Shown one piece after another: positions 18,741 to 33,020 of a DNA stretch of 64,000 nucleotides. Both the position numbers and the translations under genes were made by a program. Positions within the stretch are counted from its first letter, which is position 1. Each line of letters begins with the position of its first letter. Origin of the DNA: Sandaracinaceae bacterium (lineage in GTDB: Bacteria; Myxococcota_A; Polyangia; Polyangiales; Sandaracinaceae); assembly GCA_019637095.1 (NCBI GenBank), contig JAHBWG010000005.1, positions 62,001-126,000 of the forward strand, written 5' to 3'. Below the pieces are notes generated by a model, which ran no database searches, was not told where the DNA came from, and saw only the letters and a list, made by a program, of their open reading frames with translations.

Positions 18741-19181
18741 ATGTCGAAGCTGGGTGAGGTGCTCAACGATCCGGCCCGCAAGGAGCGGGTCGTCGACGAC
18801 TGCATCGAGATCATCGACCGCGAGGTCGCCGACAAGGGCGGCCTCGGCGGGATGGCGATCAAGGCGGGCTACAAGGCGGTCCAGGGCGTGAAGCCCGGGT
18901 TCGTCCGCAAGGTCGTGCACGACCTCTTGCCCGAGTTCGCCGACGCGGTGGACCCGATCTATCGAGAGGCGCAGGACGCGAGCCGCCCGATCCAGGCGCA
19001 CTTCGTGAAGGAGAAGGCCCGCGTCGCCGACGCGCTCCTCGCGATCACCGACGGCAAGGCCGCGCGCAGCCAGAACCGGCTCGTGAAGGGCACCTACGAG
19101 CGCCTGCGCGGGCAGGCGAAGAGCCACGTCGAGGCGGCGGTCCCGCGCCTCGGCGGGCTCATCGAGAAGCACGGCAGCTGA
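18741..19181 (+). CDS. Conserved hypothetical helical protein
   Basis: A 146-residue cytoplasmic protein. The N-terminal half has the pattern VLNDPARKERVVDDCIEIID, followed by VADKGGLGGMAIKAGYKAVQ and the KPGFVRKVVHDLLPEF segment. This resembles a family of actinobacterial and myxobacterial proteins of about 140 residues that I recall under DUF6918; the number should be checked. It is helical, with no signal peptide or catalytic motif. ATG 18741 is preceded by TAAGCC at 9 nt and by no Shine-Dalgarno sequence. It ends 41 bp before the next gene. Confidence 0.65.
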   Translation: MSKLGEVLNDPARKERVVDDCIEIIDREVADKGGLGGMAIKAGYKAVQGVKPGFVRKVVHDLLPEFADAVDPIYREAQDASRPIQAHFVKEKARVADALLAITDGKAARSQNRLVKGTYERLRGQAKSHVEAAVPRLGGLIEKHGS

Positions 19182-19222
19182 CGGCTCGACGCGGGGACGG
19201 AACTGGTTCAACCTGTTCGCCC

Positions 19223-19828
19223 GTGTCGCAGACCGCACTCGCCCGCCGCCCCGAGACCGCGCTCGAGCGCGGGGGAGATCGCTTCACCTGGCTCGAGATC
19301 CTGCGCGATCTCTCGAACGGCCAGCGCGAGGCGCTGATGCACGCCGGCGTCGCCCCGCGCTTCGAGGACCTCGTCGGGGCGGAGTTCGCCGGCGCCAACA
19401 CGCTGCCGATCGTGCGGCTCGTCGGGATCCGGAAGTTCTGCAAGGGCTTCTACGAGGGGCCGCCGCGCTCGGCGAAGGGTCCGGAGCCGTTCGTGCAGGG
19501 CTACAACATCCCCGTCGTCAACGACGCGGACGACGCGCCCCACCGCCTCGAGCCGAGCCCGGAGAAGCCCAAGCGCTTCGGGTTCTACCGCGTGCACCGG
19601 GTCGTCGAGGGCGCGCGCGACGCGCGCTATCCGAACGGGCTCCTGCTCGACTACTCGCTCGGCGGCAACGGCCTCTTCGGCCCGCCGCTGCGGGACTACC
19701 TCGTGCAGGTCTACCCGGACGACCCGGATCTCCTGCTCGGCAAGGCGTACCTCGCGCTCGCGGGGTTGCGGATCCCGCTCAGCTTCTTCGTGCTCAAGCG
19801 CTTGCGCGCGCACGATTTCGCGGGTTGA
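19223..19828 (+). CDS. Hypothetical protein
   Basis: A 201-residue protein without signal peptide that I cannot assign. GTG 19223 is the first start in the frame. The sequence contains FTWLEILRDLSNGQREALM, a Tyr/Phe-rich middle (IRKFCKGFYEGPP, RFGFYRVHRVVEGARDARYPNG) and a C-terminal hydrophobic stretch YLALAGLRIPLSFFVLKRL that might associate with a membrane. It sits 23 bp upstream of fabD on the same strand, so a functional link to lipid synthesis is possible but unproven. Confidence 0.6.
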   Translation: MSQTALARRPETALERGGDRFTWLEILRDLSNGQREALMHAGVAPRFEDLVGAEFAGANTLPIVRLVGIRKFCKGFYEGPPRSAKGPEPFVQGYNIPVVNDADDAPHRLEPSPEKPKRFGFYRVHRVVEGARDARYPNGLLLDYSLGGNGLFGPPLRDYLVQVYPDDPDLLLGKAYLALAGLRIPLSFFVLKRLRAHDFAG

Positions 19829-19851
19829 CTGCGCGCCCGAGGAGGCAGCGC

Positions 19852-20778
19852 ATGGGCAAGATCGCGTTCGTGTTCCCCGGCCAGGGCTCGCAGCGGGTCG
19901 GGATGGGCAAGGCGGCGTACGAGGCGTTCGAGCCGTCGCGGGCGACGTTCGCGGAGGCCGACGCGGCGCTCGGGGAGCCGCTCTCGAAGCTCTGCTTCGA
20001 GGGGCCCGAGGCCGAGCTCACGCTCACGGCGAACACGCAGCCGGCGGTGCTGACGAACTCGGTCGCGCTCCTGCGCGCGCTCGGCGAGGTGCCCGACGTC
20101 GCGGCGGGCCACAGCCTCGGCGAGTACAGCGCGCACGTCTGCGCGGGCACGCTCGCGTTCGCCGACGCGGTGCGCCTCGTGCGCAAGCGCGGCCTCTTCA
20201 TGCAGGAGGCGGTGCCCGTCGGCGCCGGCGCGATGGCGGCGATCCTCAAGCTCGACGATGCCCAGATCGAGGCGGTGTGCGCCGGGATCGACGGCGTCGT
20301 CGAGCCGGTGAACTACAACGCGCCCGGCCAGATCGTGATCGCCGGCGAGGCGGCCGCGGTCGCGGCGGCGGCCGAGGCGGTCAAGCCGCTCGGCGGCCGC
20401 GCGATGCCGCTGCCGGTCAGCGCGCCCTTCCACTGCCGCCTGATGAAGCCGGCGGAAGAGCGGCTCGCGGCGGAGCTCGAGTCGGTCGCGCTGCGCCCCC
20501 CGTCGCTCCCCGTGTACGTCAACGTCGACGCCGCGCCCGTGACCGAGCCGCAGGCCGCGCGGGACGCGCTCGCGCGCCAGGTCAGCCGCCCCGTGCGCTG
20601 GACGGAGTCCGTCACCCGGATGATCGCGGACGGCGTCTCGCTGTTCGTGGAGATCGGCGAGGGCGCGGCGCTGAAGGGGATGATCCGCCGCATCGACGGC
20701 GCCGTCCCGACGGTGAACCTCCGGGGCCCGGAGGACCTCGACGCGGTGCGCGCGGCGGTCGCCGAGGCGCGCGGCTGA
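19852..20778 (+). CDS. fabD: Malonyl-CoA:ACP transacylase
   Basis: A 308-residue FabD of normal length. It loads malonyl from CoA onto acyl carrier protein for fatty-acid synthesis. FVFPGQGSQ opens the chain; the nucleophile is in GHSLGEYSA (Ser at about residue 90), the malonate-binding Arg is in RKRGLFMQ, and the catalytic His is in SAPFHCRLM (about 200). A GAGGAGG site precedes ATG 19852. Unlike in many bacteria it is not beside fabH, fabG or acpP here, so this may be a dispersed fatty-acid gene or a second copy. Confidence 0.95.
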   Translation: MGKIAFVFPGQGSQRVGMGKAAYEAFEPSRATFAEADAALGEPLSKLCFEGPEAELTLTANTQPAVLTNSVALLRALGEVPDVAAGHSLGEYSAHVCAGTLAFADAVRLVRKRGLFMQEAVPVGAGAMAAILKLDDAQIEAVCAGIDGVVEPVNYNAPGQIVIAGEAAAVAAAAEAVKPLGGRAMPLPVSAPFHCRLMKPAEERLAAELESVALRPPSLPVYVNVDAAPVTEPQAARDALARQVSRPVRWTESVTRMIADGVSLFVEIGEGAALKGMIRRIDGAVPTVNLRGPEDLDAVRAAVAEARG

Positions 20779-20790
20779 TCAAAGCCGCGC
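20769..20790 (+). terminator. Hairpin over the fabD stop codon
   Basis: GCGCGGCT and AGCCGCGC form a perfect 8-bp stem with a 6-nt loop GATCAA; the TGA stop begins in the stem and runs into the loop. No U-tract follows, so it could also pause ribosomes or polymerase. Confidence 0.5.
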
Positions 20791-20835
20791 TCGACGCAGG
20801 GGGTCTCGCCGCCGCGGACCCGCCACGGAATTGCG

Positions 20836-20863
20836 TTGCGCCCCATTTCGGATCCGCTAGAAC
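20836..20863 (+). promoter_or_regulatory. Sigma-70-like promoter of hppA
   Basis: TTGCGC and TAGAAC are separated by 16 bp, giving a leader of roughly 80 nt before ATG 20954. Confidence 0.45.
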
Positions 20864-20953
20864 CCGGCCGCTTTCGAGGCGCGCCGATCCCCCGCTCGCG
20901 CCTCTCGCCCACCGATGTGAGGGGCGCGCGCGCCCCGCCGAAGGAAGACGAGA

Positions 20954-23130
<2,177 letters not shown>

Positions 23131-23131
<1 letters not shown>

Positions 23132-23145
23132 GCTCGGTCCGAGCT
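23131..23145. terminator. Bidirectional palindrome between hppA and amine oxidase genes
   Basis: AGCTCGG and CCGAGCT with a single central T form a 7-bp stem that fills the space between the two convergent stop codons exactly. Confidence 0.55.
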
Positions 23146-24495
23146 TCACTCGAGCGCGCGCGCGACCTCGGTCGCCGCGCGCTCGGCCGCTTCGAGGGCC
23201 CCTTCGAGGAAGCCGTAGTGCTCGCGCGCGGTCTCCGTCCCCGCGAAGTGGCAGGGGCCGTGCGGGGCGGACAGGCCGCTCTCGCCGTGCGCCGAGAGGA
23301 CCCCGGTCGCCGGCAGGCCCACCGGGCAGCCGCGGCTCCAGGGCTCCTTCGCCCAGTCGCGCTCGAGGTGGGCGATCGGCTCCGCGGCGCGCGCGCCGAA
23401 GAGCCCGGCGAGCCGCTCGCGCACCCGCCGCTGGCGCTCGGCGGCGGGGAGCTCGCCGAGCTCGCGCGCGGGCTGCCCGACGGAGAAGGCGAGCAAGGCG
23501 GCTTGCGATCCATCGGCGGAGGAGTTGTCGAACGTCACCGCGAAGGGGCCGTCGTCGCAGACCGCCTCGCCGCTCAGCCCCTGGTCGCGCCAGAACGCGT
23601 GCTCGTAGAGCAGGAGGTGCTTGGTCGTCGCGCCGGTCGGGCTCCGATCGATCCAGCGCCGCCGCGCCGGCGGGAGCTCCGGGGTGATCTCCAGGCGGCG
23701 CGCGAGCACCGGCGGCACCGCGAGGATGACCCGGCGCGCGCGCGTCTCGCCGAGGTCGTCGCGCACGTGCACGCGCTCGCCGCGGACCGTGACCGCGCGG
23801 ACGGGCCGGCCCGGACGCACCGCGTCGCCGAGCCGCTCCGCGAGCCCGTACGCGAGCCGCTGGGCGCCGTCGCGGAAGCGCGTCTGTTGTGCGCCGCCCT
23901 CGACCTCGATGAGCTTGTGGACGCCCTCGCCCGCGCGCGCGTAGAAGGCGACGGCGAGCATCGAGACCTCGCGCGCGTCGACCCCGAGCACGACGCGCAT
24001 CGCCGCCTCGGTCAGCTCCCGCACCGCGGCGCTCCGCACGTTCGCGCGCAGCCAGCCGTCGAGCGTGATCGCGTCGAGCGCCGCGGCGTCGGGGCCCTCA
24101 CCGGGCCGCCGTGGGTCGACGCGCTTCTGCATCGCCTCGAGCCGCATCAACACGACTTGCAGCTCGACGAGCGAGAGCGGGTCGAGGCTCGGGATCGTGC
24201 CCGTGTAGCGCCGCGCCGTCCCCTCGAGCCAGAGGAGCTTGTCGCCGTGGTGGAACGTGTCGAAGGTCTCGAGGCCGAGCTCGCGCGTGAGCGCCCAGAC
24301 GCGCCGTTGGTGCGGGCCGATCCACTGGCCGCCGAGGTCGAACGTCGTCTTGCCGATCCGCTCGCTGAGGAGCCGGCCCCCGACCCGGTCGCGCGCCTCG
24401 AGCACGCGCACGCTCGCGCCGGCGCGCGCGAGGTGATCCGCGGCGGCGAGCCCCGAGAGCCCCGCGCCGACGACGACGACGTCCACCTCGTCCAC
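23146..24495 (-). CDS. Flavin-containing amine oxidase
   Basis: A 449-residue FAD enzyme of the monoamine oxidase/phytoene-desaturase-like superfamily. The dinucleotide-binding fold VVVVGAGLSGLAAADHLA lies at residues 6-23, followed by VLEARDRVGGR. GGQWIGPHQRR is typical of monoamine oxidases, and the C-terminal FAGTETAREHYGFLEGALEA forms the second FAD motif. It likely oxidises a primary or secondary amine to an aldehyde with release of peroxide; the amine is unknown. GTG 24495 is preceded by TACCCT and 6 nt; GTG 24513 is also possible and would add six residues. Confidence 0.87.
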   Translation of the reverse strand: MDEVDVVVVGAGLSGLAAADHLARAGASVRVLEARDRVGGRLLSERIGKTTFDLGGQWIGPHQRRVWALTRELGLETFDTFHHGDKLLWLEGTARRYTGTIPSLDPLSLVELQVVLMRLEAMQKRVDPRRPGEGPDAAALDAITLDGWLRANVRSAAVRELTEAAMRVVLGVDAREVSMLAVAFYARAGEGVHKLIEVEGGAQQTRFRDGAQRLAYGLAERLGDAVRPGRPVRAVTVRGERVHVRDDLGETRARRVILAVPPVLARRLEITPELPPARRRWIDRSPTGATTKHLLLYEHAFWRDQGLSGEAVCDDGPFAVTFDNSSADGSQAALLAFSVGQPARELGELPAAERQRRVRERLAGLFGARAAEPIAHLERDWAKEPWSRGCPVGLPATGVLSAHGESGLSAPHGPCHFAGTETAREHYGFLEGALEAAERAATEVARALE

Positions 24496-24501
24496 GTGCG
24501 C

Positions 24502-24507
24502 AGGGTA
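24502..24507 (-). promoter_or_regulatory. -10-like box TACCCT before amine oxidase gene
   Basis: Six nt separate this box from GTG 24495, which is why that start is preferred. Confidence 0.5.
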
Positions 24508-24559
24508 CCCCACGCGCCGCGCGCGGCGCGTCGCCAGAAACGTGGCAAGGTGACCCCTG

Positions 24560-26047
24560 GTGGCGGGGCGCCTCGCGCGGGCTCGAGAGTGGGCGATCCG
24601 GCTCGGGGTACCGCTCGCGGTCCTCGCGGCCGTGCTCGCCGCGTTCTACGGCGAGCTGCTCGGCATCGACGACGAGATCTCGATCGTGATCGGGCAGGCG
24701 CGCCGCGGGCGGCCGCTGCCGGTGCGCGCGCTGGTGCTCGCCGGGATCGCGCGCGACGAGGGGCCCGAGCTCGTCTCGCTCCCCGTCGAGCTGACGCTGC
24801 GCGCGACGGACGGCCGCGTGCTCGTCGCCGCGCCGCTCGCGCCCTCGCCCGCGGGCGGGGCGGACGGCGTCGTGGGCATCCCGCCCGACGCGCCCGACGC
24901 GCTCGTGCTCGTCGCGGTCGCGCGCCGCGAGGGCCGCGCGGTCGCGCGCGTCACGCACGCGATCTCGCTCGCGCGAGCTCCGGCGGCGCCGGCGCTCGTC
25001 GGGCGCCTCGCCCACTCGACGGCGCACTTCCTCGAGGGCCCCCTCGAGCTCACCGTCGCGGGGCCCGAGCCGTCCGCGCTCGCCGCGCGCGTCGCGGGCG
25101 GCGCGTGCGTCCCCGAGGCGCGCTGCGAGGTGCTGGTCCACGTCGGCGCGCCCGCCGCGCTCGTGCGCTTCGCGCCGAGCCCCGCGATCACCGTCCACGA
25201 GACGCCGCGGGCGCCGACCGACGGGCTCACCGGCGTCGTCGTCGAGGTGCACGGGCCGGAGGCGCACGTGGTGCTCGAGGCGGTCCGCGACGGCGCGGTC
25301 GTCGCGCGTCGCGCGCTCCAGCTGCCGGTCGCGCTCGCCACGCCAGGCCTCGCGATCGAGGACCGCGCGCGCCTCGCGCGCGATCGCGCGCCCGTCCTCT
25401 CCGTCCACGCGCTCGGCGATCGGCCGGGGCTCGTCGTCGACGCGTACGACGCCGAGGGCTACTGGATCGCGACCGGGAGCGTGCCGCGCGCGGACGCGCC
25501 GTTCCCCGCGCCGTTCGCGCTCGGCCCGGGGGTCCATCGCCTGCAGGTCCGCGCCGATCCGTTCAGCGCCGCGCGCGCGGCGAGCCGCGTGGTCGCCTCC
25601 GACGACGTCCCGCTCGAGCGCGCGCTCGCGGCGCTCCACGCCCTGGGCGGCGACCCGCCCGACGCGGTGCCTCCGGGGCCGCCCGCGCTCCGCTTCGCGT
25701 GGGCGGCCGCCGCGGTCGAGGTCGGCCACTACGAGCTCCCCGAGCCCGTCCGCGGCTACGAGCAGGATCGCGCCGCGCACGAGGCCCGGCAGCGCACGCT
25801 CCGCCTCGCCGCGCTCGTGGCGATGGGGCTCGGGATCGCCGTGCTCGTGGTGGCGCTGATGCGCCGCGGGATCGACGCCGCGCTCGAGGCGCAGCGGGTG
25901 ATGGACGCGACGGGCGACCCCGAGCTCCAGAGCGCGCGGCACCGGCGCCGCACGCTCCTGTCGGCGGCGACCCTCGTCGGCGCGGCGCTCTGCGCCTTCG
26001 TGGCCGCCGCGGCGATGGTCGTCCTGCGCGCGCGGCTCCTCGAATGA
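24560..26047 (+). CDS. Hypothetical membrane-anchored protein
   Basis: A 495-residue protein of unknown function. An N-terminal hydrophobic helix (about residues 14-31) is followed by a large Ala/Val-rich extracytoplasmic region, residues 35-410, that looks like repeated beta-sandwich domains (alternating strands such as LTVAGPEPSALAARV and GLVVDAYDAEGYWIATG). Two membrane helices lie at about 420-440 and 465-487, with a charged loop between them. Two Cys (GGACVPEARCEV) may form a disulfide. GTG 24560 faces the amine oxidase gene across a 64-bp gap, and secA follows, but no functional link is evident. Confidence 0.62.
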   Translation: MAGRLARAREWAIRLGVPLAVLAAVLAAFYGELLGIDDEISIVIGQARRGRPLPVRALVLAGIARDEGPELVSLPVELTLRATDGRVLVAAPLAPSPAGGADGVVGIPPDAPDALVLVAVARREGRAVARVTHAISLARAPAAPALVGRLAHSTAHFLEGPLELTVAGPEPSALAARVAGGACVPEARCEVLVHVGAPAALVRFAPSPAITVHETPRAPTDGLTGVVVEVHGPEAHVVLEAVRDGAVVARRALQLPVALATPGLAIEDRARLARDRAPVLSVHALGDRPGLVVDAYDAEGYWIATGSVPRADAPFPAPFALGPGVHRLQVRADPFSAARAASRVVASDDVPLERALAALHALGGDPPDAVPPGPPALRFAWAAAAVEVGHYELPEPVRGYEQDRAAHEARQRTLRLAALVAMGLGIAVLVVALMRRGIDAALEAQRVMDATGDPELQSARHRRRTLLSAATLVGAALCAFVAAAAMVVLRARLLE

Positions 26048-26064
26048 AGGGCGCGTCGTGCCGG

Positions 26065-26094
26065 TTGGACACCCGATCGCCCGTCACCTAACCT
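26065..26094 (+). promoter_or_regulatory. Sigma-70-like promoter of secA
   Basis: TTGGAC and TAACCT are separated by 18 bp. The expected start near 26101 leaves a leader of about 15 nt before ATG 26116. Confidence 0.55.
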
Positions 26095-26115
26095 CCGCGC
26101 TCGCGGCTGGCCCCC

Positions 26116-29349
<3,234 letters not shown>

Positions 29350-29352
29350 GCT

Positions 29353-30336
29353 TCACCGCCCGTCGAACGGGATCGCCCGCGGCCAGGCCGCGAGCAGGAC
29401 GACCAGGCAGCGCCCGCGCGCGCCCGCGACGCCCACGTCGGTCATGCGCCGGTCCGTGAGCGCGGCGCGGTGTGACGGGCTCCGCAGCATCGCGGCGTAC
29501 GCGCCCGCGAGGTCGCTCGCGCGGGCGACCGCCTCGCCGACGTGCCGCGCGCGGACGCCCGCGCGCGCGAGCCGCTCGACCGGATCGCCGCCCTCGCCGA
29601 CGTGCGCCACGCGGCCCTCGCGGCAGACCTCAGCCGCGTGCCGTGCGGCCACGCGCTCGAGCAGGCGGTTGGGCCGCAGCTCCGACACCCCCGCGCTCAC
29701 CCGCAGCCGGCGGAGGCGGACCGGGATCGGCTCGTCGGAGTCGGGCACCGCGCGATCCGGCGCGTCCTCGAGCCCCCGATGCTCGGCGACGGGCCGCGGT
29801 CCGCCGGGACCCGTCGCGACGATCTGGATCGCGAGCGGGCGCACGAGGTCCGACGGCAACGCCGCGTGCCCGCGCTCCACGGCGGTCTCGTACGTGTTGC
29901 CCTCGCCGTCGCGCACGTAGAGGCGCGGCGCGCTCCAGCCTTCGGCGAGCTCGACCCGCACGCGGTCCGCTTCCACCTCGAGCGTCGCCGCGCGTGGACC
30001 GGCGAGCACGAGCCGCCGGCCCTCCGACGAGGCCTCTCCGCACTCGATCGGGGCGCCCGCGCGCGCGGCGAGCGCCTCGACGAACCGGCGCACGCGCGCG
30101 TCGTCGCCTTCGCTCGCGCGCAGCCCGCGCACGGTCGGGAGCGTGGATCCCGCCGCGCGCGCGAGCGCGATGAGGTCCTCTGCGCCCGACGCGAGCGCCT
30201 CCGCGGCTGCCGCGGTCAGCGCGGGATCGTCGCAGTCCGCCGACGCCGGCGCGGCCACGAGCAGCCACGCCGTGGCGAAGGCGATCGCGCCGAGGCTCAC
30301 TCGGTCCGCGGGGGCGCGCTCGGCGTCGTCTCGCAC
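29353..30336 (-). CDS. Secreted CAP-domain (SCP-like) protein
   Basis: A 327-residue exported protein. GTG 30336 begins a chain with a signal-like segment LGAIAFATAWLLVAAPASA; GTG 30300 would start directly at that segment and is an alternative. Residues 30-190 contain an uncharacterised helical and beta region. Residues 200-320 resemble the CAP/SCP fold: LRVSAGVSELRPNRLLERVAARHA, then HVGEG, VGEAVARASD, and RSPSHRAALTDRRMTDVGVAGA, the last being the typical SPxHRxxLxxxxxxxVGV pattern of the family. Bacterial members are common extracellular proteins with unknown enzymatic activity. The upstream membrane-protein gene lies on the same strand. Confidence 0.75.
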   Translation of the reverse strand: MRDDAERAPADRVSLGAIAFATAWLLVAAPASADCDDPALTAAAAEALASGAEDLIALARAAGSTLPTVRGLRASEGDDARVRRFVEALAARAGAPIECGEASSEGRRLVLAGPRAATLEVEADRVRVELAEGWSAPRLYVRDGEGNTYETAVERGHAALPSDLVRPLAIQIVATGPGGPRPVAEHRGLEDAPDRAVPDSDEPIPVRLRRLRVSAGVSELRPNRLLERVAARHAAEVCREGRVAHVGEGGDPVERLARAGVRARHVGEAVARASDLAGAYAAMLRSPSHRAALTDRRMTDVGVAGARGRCLVVLLAAWPRAIPFDGR

Positions 30337-30368
30337 GCCTCGGAGGGTCGCACCGCGCGCCGACGACG

Positions 30369-31559
30369 TCAGGAAACCGTCGCGCGGTCCGGCGCGAAGC
30401 GCCGCGTCAGCGTGACGCACACCTGGCAGGCGCCCACCGAGACGAGCGCGACGAAGAGCGGGAGCGCCGCGCGCAGCGGTCCTCCTGCGGGCTCTGCCGC
30501 GAGCGACGGGCCCGCCGGGAACCACCCGACCACGAGCTCTCCCGCGGTCTGGAGCACCAGCCACGCGAGCACCGCGTAGCCCGCCACCCAGGCGCCGCCG
30601 GAGCCCGACGGGTCGAGGAACGTCAACAAGGTGAGGAGGCCGAGCACGAAGAGCACGATCCGGCTCGCGGGGCCGACCCACGCTTGCCACTCGAGCGCGC
30701 CCACCACGCACGCGTCGATCCCGCCGGTCAGCACGAGCCACGCGGCGAGCCCGGCGAGCCCGGCGCCGACGAGCGCGCGCGCCACGCGGGAGCGGTTGTG
30801 GGCGGCGCGGAAGAAGAGCGCGGCGGCCGTCCAGCCCACGAACCCCGCCTCGAGCGCCAGCAAGCCGGCGCCCGCGCCGGCGGCCAGCCCGAGCACCAAC
30901 CCCGCGCCCGCGCCGCCGATCAGTACGAGCGCGAGGCCCCGGAGGGACGGAGAGAGCGGGGCGAGCCCCGCCGCCGCGCAGAGCGCGAACAGGACCGCCA
31001 CCCCGAGCGCCTCGCCCTCGAGCCCCGCGAGCACGGGGGCGCCGATCGCGCCGCCGGCGCCCGCCGCGACGGCGAGGATCCGCTTGGTCCGGCGCAGCGG
31101 GTGCGCCGGCGTCCAGTCCCGCGCGAGGAGCTCCGTGGCCAGGTACTTCGGCCTCGTGGGCTCGGTCGGAGGCGCGCCGGTCTCCGTCGGCGCGTGCCGG
31201 CGCTGCGTGCCCGAGGTGTCGTCGGGCGCCGTGCTCGTCCGCTCCGGCGCCGGGCTCCGCTCCGGCGAGGCCTCGAGCCGCCGGCGCGCCTCGGGGCCGA
31301 GGGGGAACGCCACGACCTCACCCCCTCGCCACTCGGCGACTCCGGCGGGCTTGATCAGCCGCTCGACCTCGCGGGTCTTCTCCTCCGACTCGTCCGCCCA
31401 CGTCCCCGCCGGTACGGGCGGGCTCGTCGGCATGTCCTCGGAGGGGAACTCGAAGACACGCGCGCCTTCCGTCGCCGGTTCGGGGGGCTCCGAATCGTGC
31501 GACCCGGCCTCGTCTTCGGCCGTCGGCCTCGTATGGGGGTAGCTGCCGTCGCTGCTCAC
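30369..31559 (-). CDS. Hypothetical multi-spanning membrane protein
   Basis: A 396-residue protein. GTG 31559 follows GGAGCGG by 8 nt and is chosen over GTG 31589. Residues 1-150 are hydrophilic, rich in Pro, Glu, Ser and Thr, and look disordered, with a short VAEWRGGEVVAFPLGPEARRRL-type ordered patch. From about residue 165 there are roughly eight hydrophobic helices, many Gly/Ala-rich (GGAGAGLVLGLAAGAGAG). I do not recognise the family. It ends 32 bp before the CAP protein and diverges from the TPR/cNMP gene. Confidence 0.62.
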   Translation of the reverse strand: MSSDGSYPHTRPTAEDEAGSHDSEPPEPATEGARVFEFPSEDMPTSPPVPAGTWADESEEKTREVERLIKPAGVAEWRGGEVVAFPLGPEARRRLEASPERSPAPERTSTAPDDTSGTQRRHAPTETGAPPTEPTRPKYLATELLARDWTPAHPLRRTKRILAVAAGAGGAIGAPVLAGLEGEALGVAVLFALCAAAGLAPLSPSLRGLALVLIGGAGAGLVLGLAAGAGAGLLALEAGFVGWTAAALFFRAAHNRSRVARALVGAGLAGLAAWLVLTGGIDACVVGALEWQAWVGPASRIVLFVLGLLTLLTFLDPSGSGGAWVAGYAVLAWLVLQTAGELVVGWFPAGPSLAAEPAGGPLRAALPLFVALVSVGACQVCVTLTRRFAPDRATVS

Positions 31560-31679
31560 TGGAACCGCTCCGGTGCGGCAAGCATACACCGGCGCTCGCC
31601 GCCGCGCTGCACGACTCCACGATCATGTGAGTCTATGTAGGTAACTGACCGAGTCTGGCCACGACCGGCGTCCGCCGCG

Positions 31680-31685
31680 TAGGAT
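31680..31685 (+). promoter_or_regulatory. -10-like box TAGGAT before TPR/cNMP gene
   Basis: It lies 9 nt before ATG 31695. The 135-bp gap to the divergent gene also holds an unusually AT-rich core, about 31621-31650. Confidence 0.45.
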
Positions 31686-31694
31686 GGGCCCCGC

Positions 31695-33020
31695 ATGAAG
31701 ACGCTCGGCGACATCCGCGCCCGCGCGGACTCGGAGCTCTACGCCGGCCGCTACCTCGAGGCGCTCCACCTCTACGCGGTCGTCCTCACGCTGATGCCCC
31801 ACCACCTCGACGCGCGCCTGCGCGTCGCCGACGCGCTGCTCGCGCTCGGCGAGATCCAGCGCGCGGCGGTCGTCTACACCGCGTTCGCGCGGCACTGCGC
31901 GAACGGCGGCCATCCCCTGCGGGCGCTCGTCGCGATCAAGGTGCTGACCACGCTCGAGCCGCTGCTCGCGCCGCTCCTGCGCAGCCTCTCGGACCTCTAT
32001 GCGCGAGGCTCGACCCGCCTCGGCCGCGGCATCCGCGTCGCCCCCTCGGACGAGGACCACGTGCTCCCGGACGACTTCTCGATCGGCGCGTGCCCTCCGC
32101 GCGACAAGCTCGCGCCACACGCGGAGCGCCTCGGCGCCGACCTCTCGCGCGCCGGCCAGATCTACCCGGAGAAGCTCCCGCCGATCCCGCTCTTCAGCGA
32201 GCTCGAGGCGAGCGCGTTCGAGCGGGTCCTCTACACGCTGAAGCTACGCCGCACGCGGCCGGGGGAGGTGATCGTCGCCGAGGGCGAGCCGGGTCACAGC
32301 TTCTTCGTCATCGCCCGCGGGACCGTCGCGGTGGAGAAGCACCTCGCGCAGGGCGGCACGAGGCGCCTCGCGACGCTGCACGAGGGCGCGATCTTCGGCG
32401 AGATGGCGCTCGTGAGCGCGTCGCCGCGCACCGCCTCGGTGGTGGCCGCGAGCGACTGCGACCTGCTCGAGTTCGACCGCGAGGCGCTCGCCGCCGCGTC
32501 CCACGACGTCGCGACCGTCGCCGCGGCGCTCGATCAGTTCACGCGTGAGCGGCTCCTGAACAATCTGCTCGCGACGGCGCCGCTCTTCCGCCCGCTCGAT
32601 CGGCGGCAGCGCCTCGATCTCGTCCGGCGGTTCACGGCGCACGACGTCGCGGCCGGCGTGACGATCCTCGAGGAGGGCACGGCCGGGCGCGGCCTGTTCC
32701 TCCTGCTCTCCGGGGAGGTCGACGTCTCCAAGCGCGATGGAAGCGAGAAGGTGTTGCTCGCCACGCTCGGCCCGGGCGAGCTCTTCGGCGAGATGTCCCT
32801 GACCACCGACGAGCCGACGAGCGCGAGCGTCACGGCGGCCACGCAGTCCACGGTGCTCTTCCTCGCGAAGGAGGTGTTCGAGCGCCTCGTCGAAGCCGTG
32901 CCCGAGATCCGCGAGTACGTGCGCGATCTCGCGGAGGAGCGCCGGATGGACACCCGCCTGTTACTCGAGGCCGCGTGGGAGGACGAGGAGCTCGCCGAGG
33001 ACGACGGCGTCCTCATCTGA
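31695..33020 (+). CDS. TPR protein with two cyclic-nucleotide-binding domains
   Basis: A 441-residue cytoplasmic protein. Residues 1-100 form TPR-like helices (LYAGRYLEALHLYAVVL, ALGEIQRAAVVYTAFA). CNB1 at about 165-285 has the phosphate-binding cassette FGEMALVSASPRTASVV with its conserved Glu and Arg, so it should bind cAMP or cGMP. CNB2 at about 300-415 has GELFGEMSLTTDEPTSASV, in which Thr takes the place of the Arg that holds the cyclic phosphate, so it may be structural only. There is no DNA-binding domain, so it probably acts by protein contacts. The stop codon is followed by hairpin element copy B. Confidence 0.83.
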   Translation: MKTLGDIRARADSELYAGRYLEALHLYAVVLTLMPHHLDARLRVADALLALGEIQRAAVVYTAFARHCANGGHPLRALVAIKVLTTLEPLLAPLLRSLSDLYARGSTRLGRGIRVAPSDEDHVLPDDFSIGACPPRDKLAPHAERLGADLSRAGQIYPEKLPPIPLFSELEASAFERVLYTLKLRRTRPGEVIVAEGEPGHSFFVIARGTVAVEKHLAQGGTRRLATLHEGAIFGEMALVSASPRTASVVAASDCDLLEFDREALAAASHDVATVAAALDQFTRERLLNNLLATAPLFRPLDRRQRLDLVRRFTAHDVAAGVTILEEGTAGRGLFLLLSGEVDVSKRDGSEKVLLATLGPGELFGEMSLTTDEPTSASVTAATQSTVLFLAKEVFERLVEAVPEIREYVRDLAEERRMDTRLLLEAAWEDEELAEDDGVLI

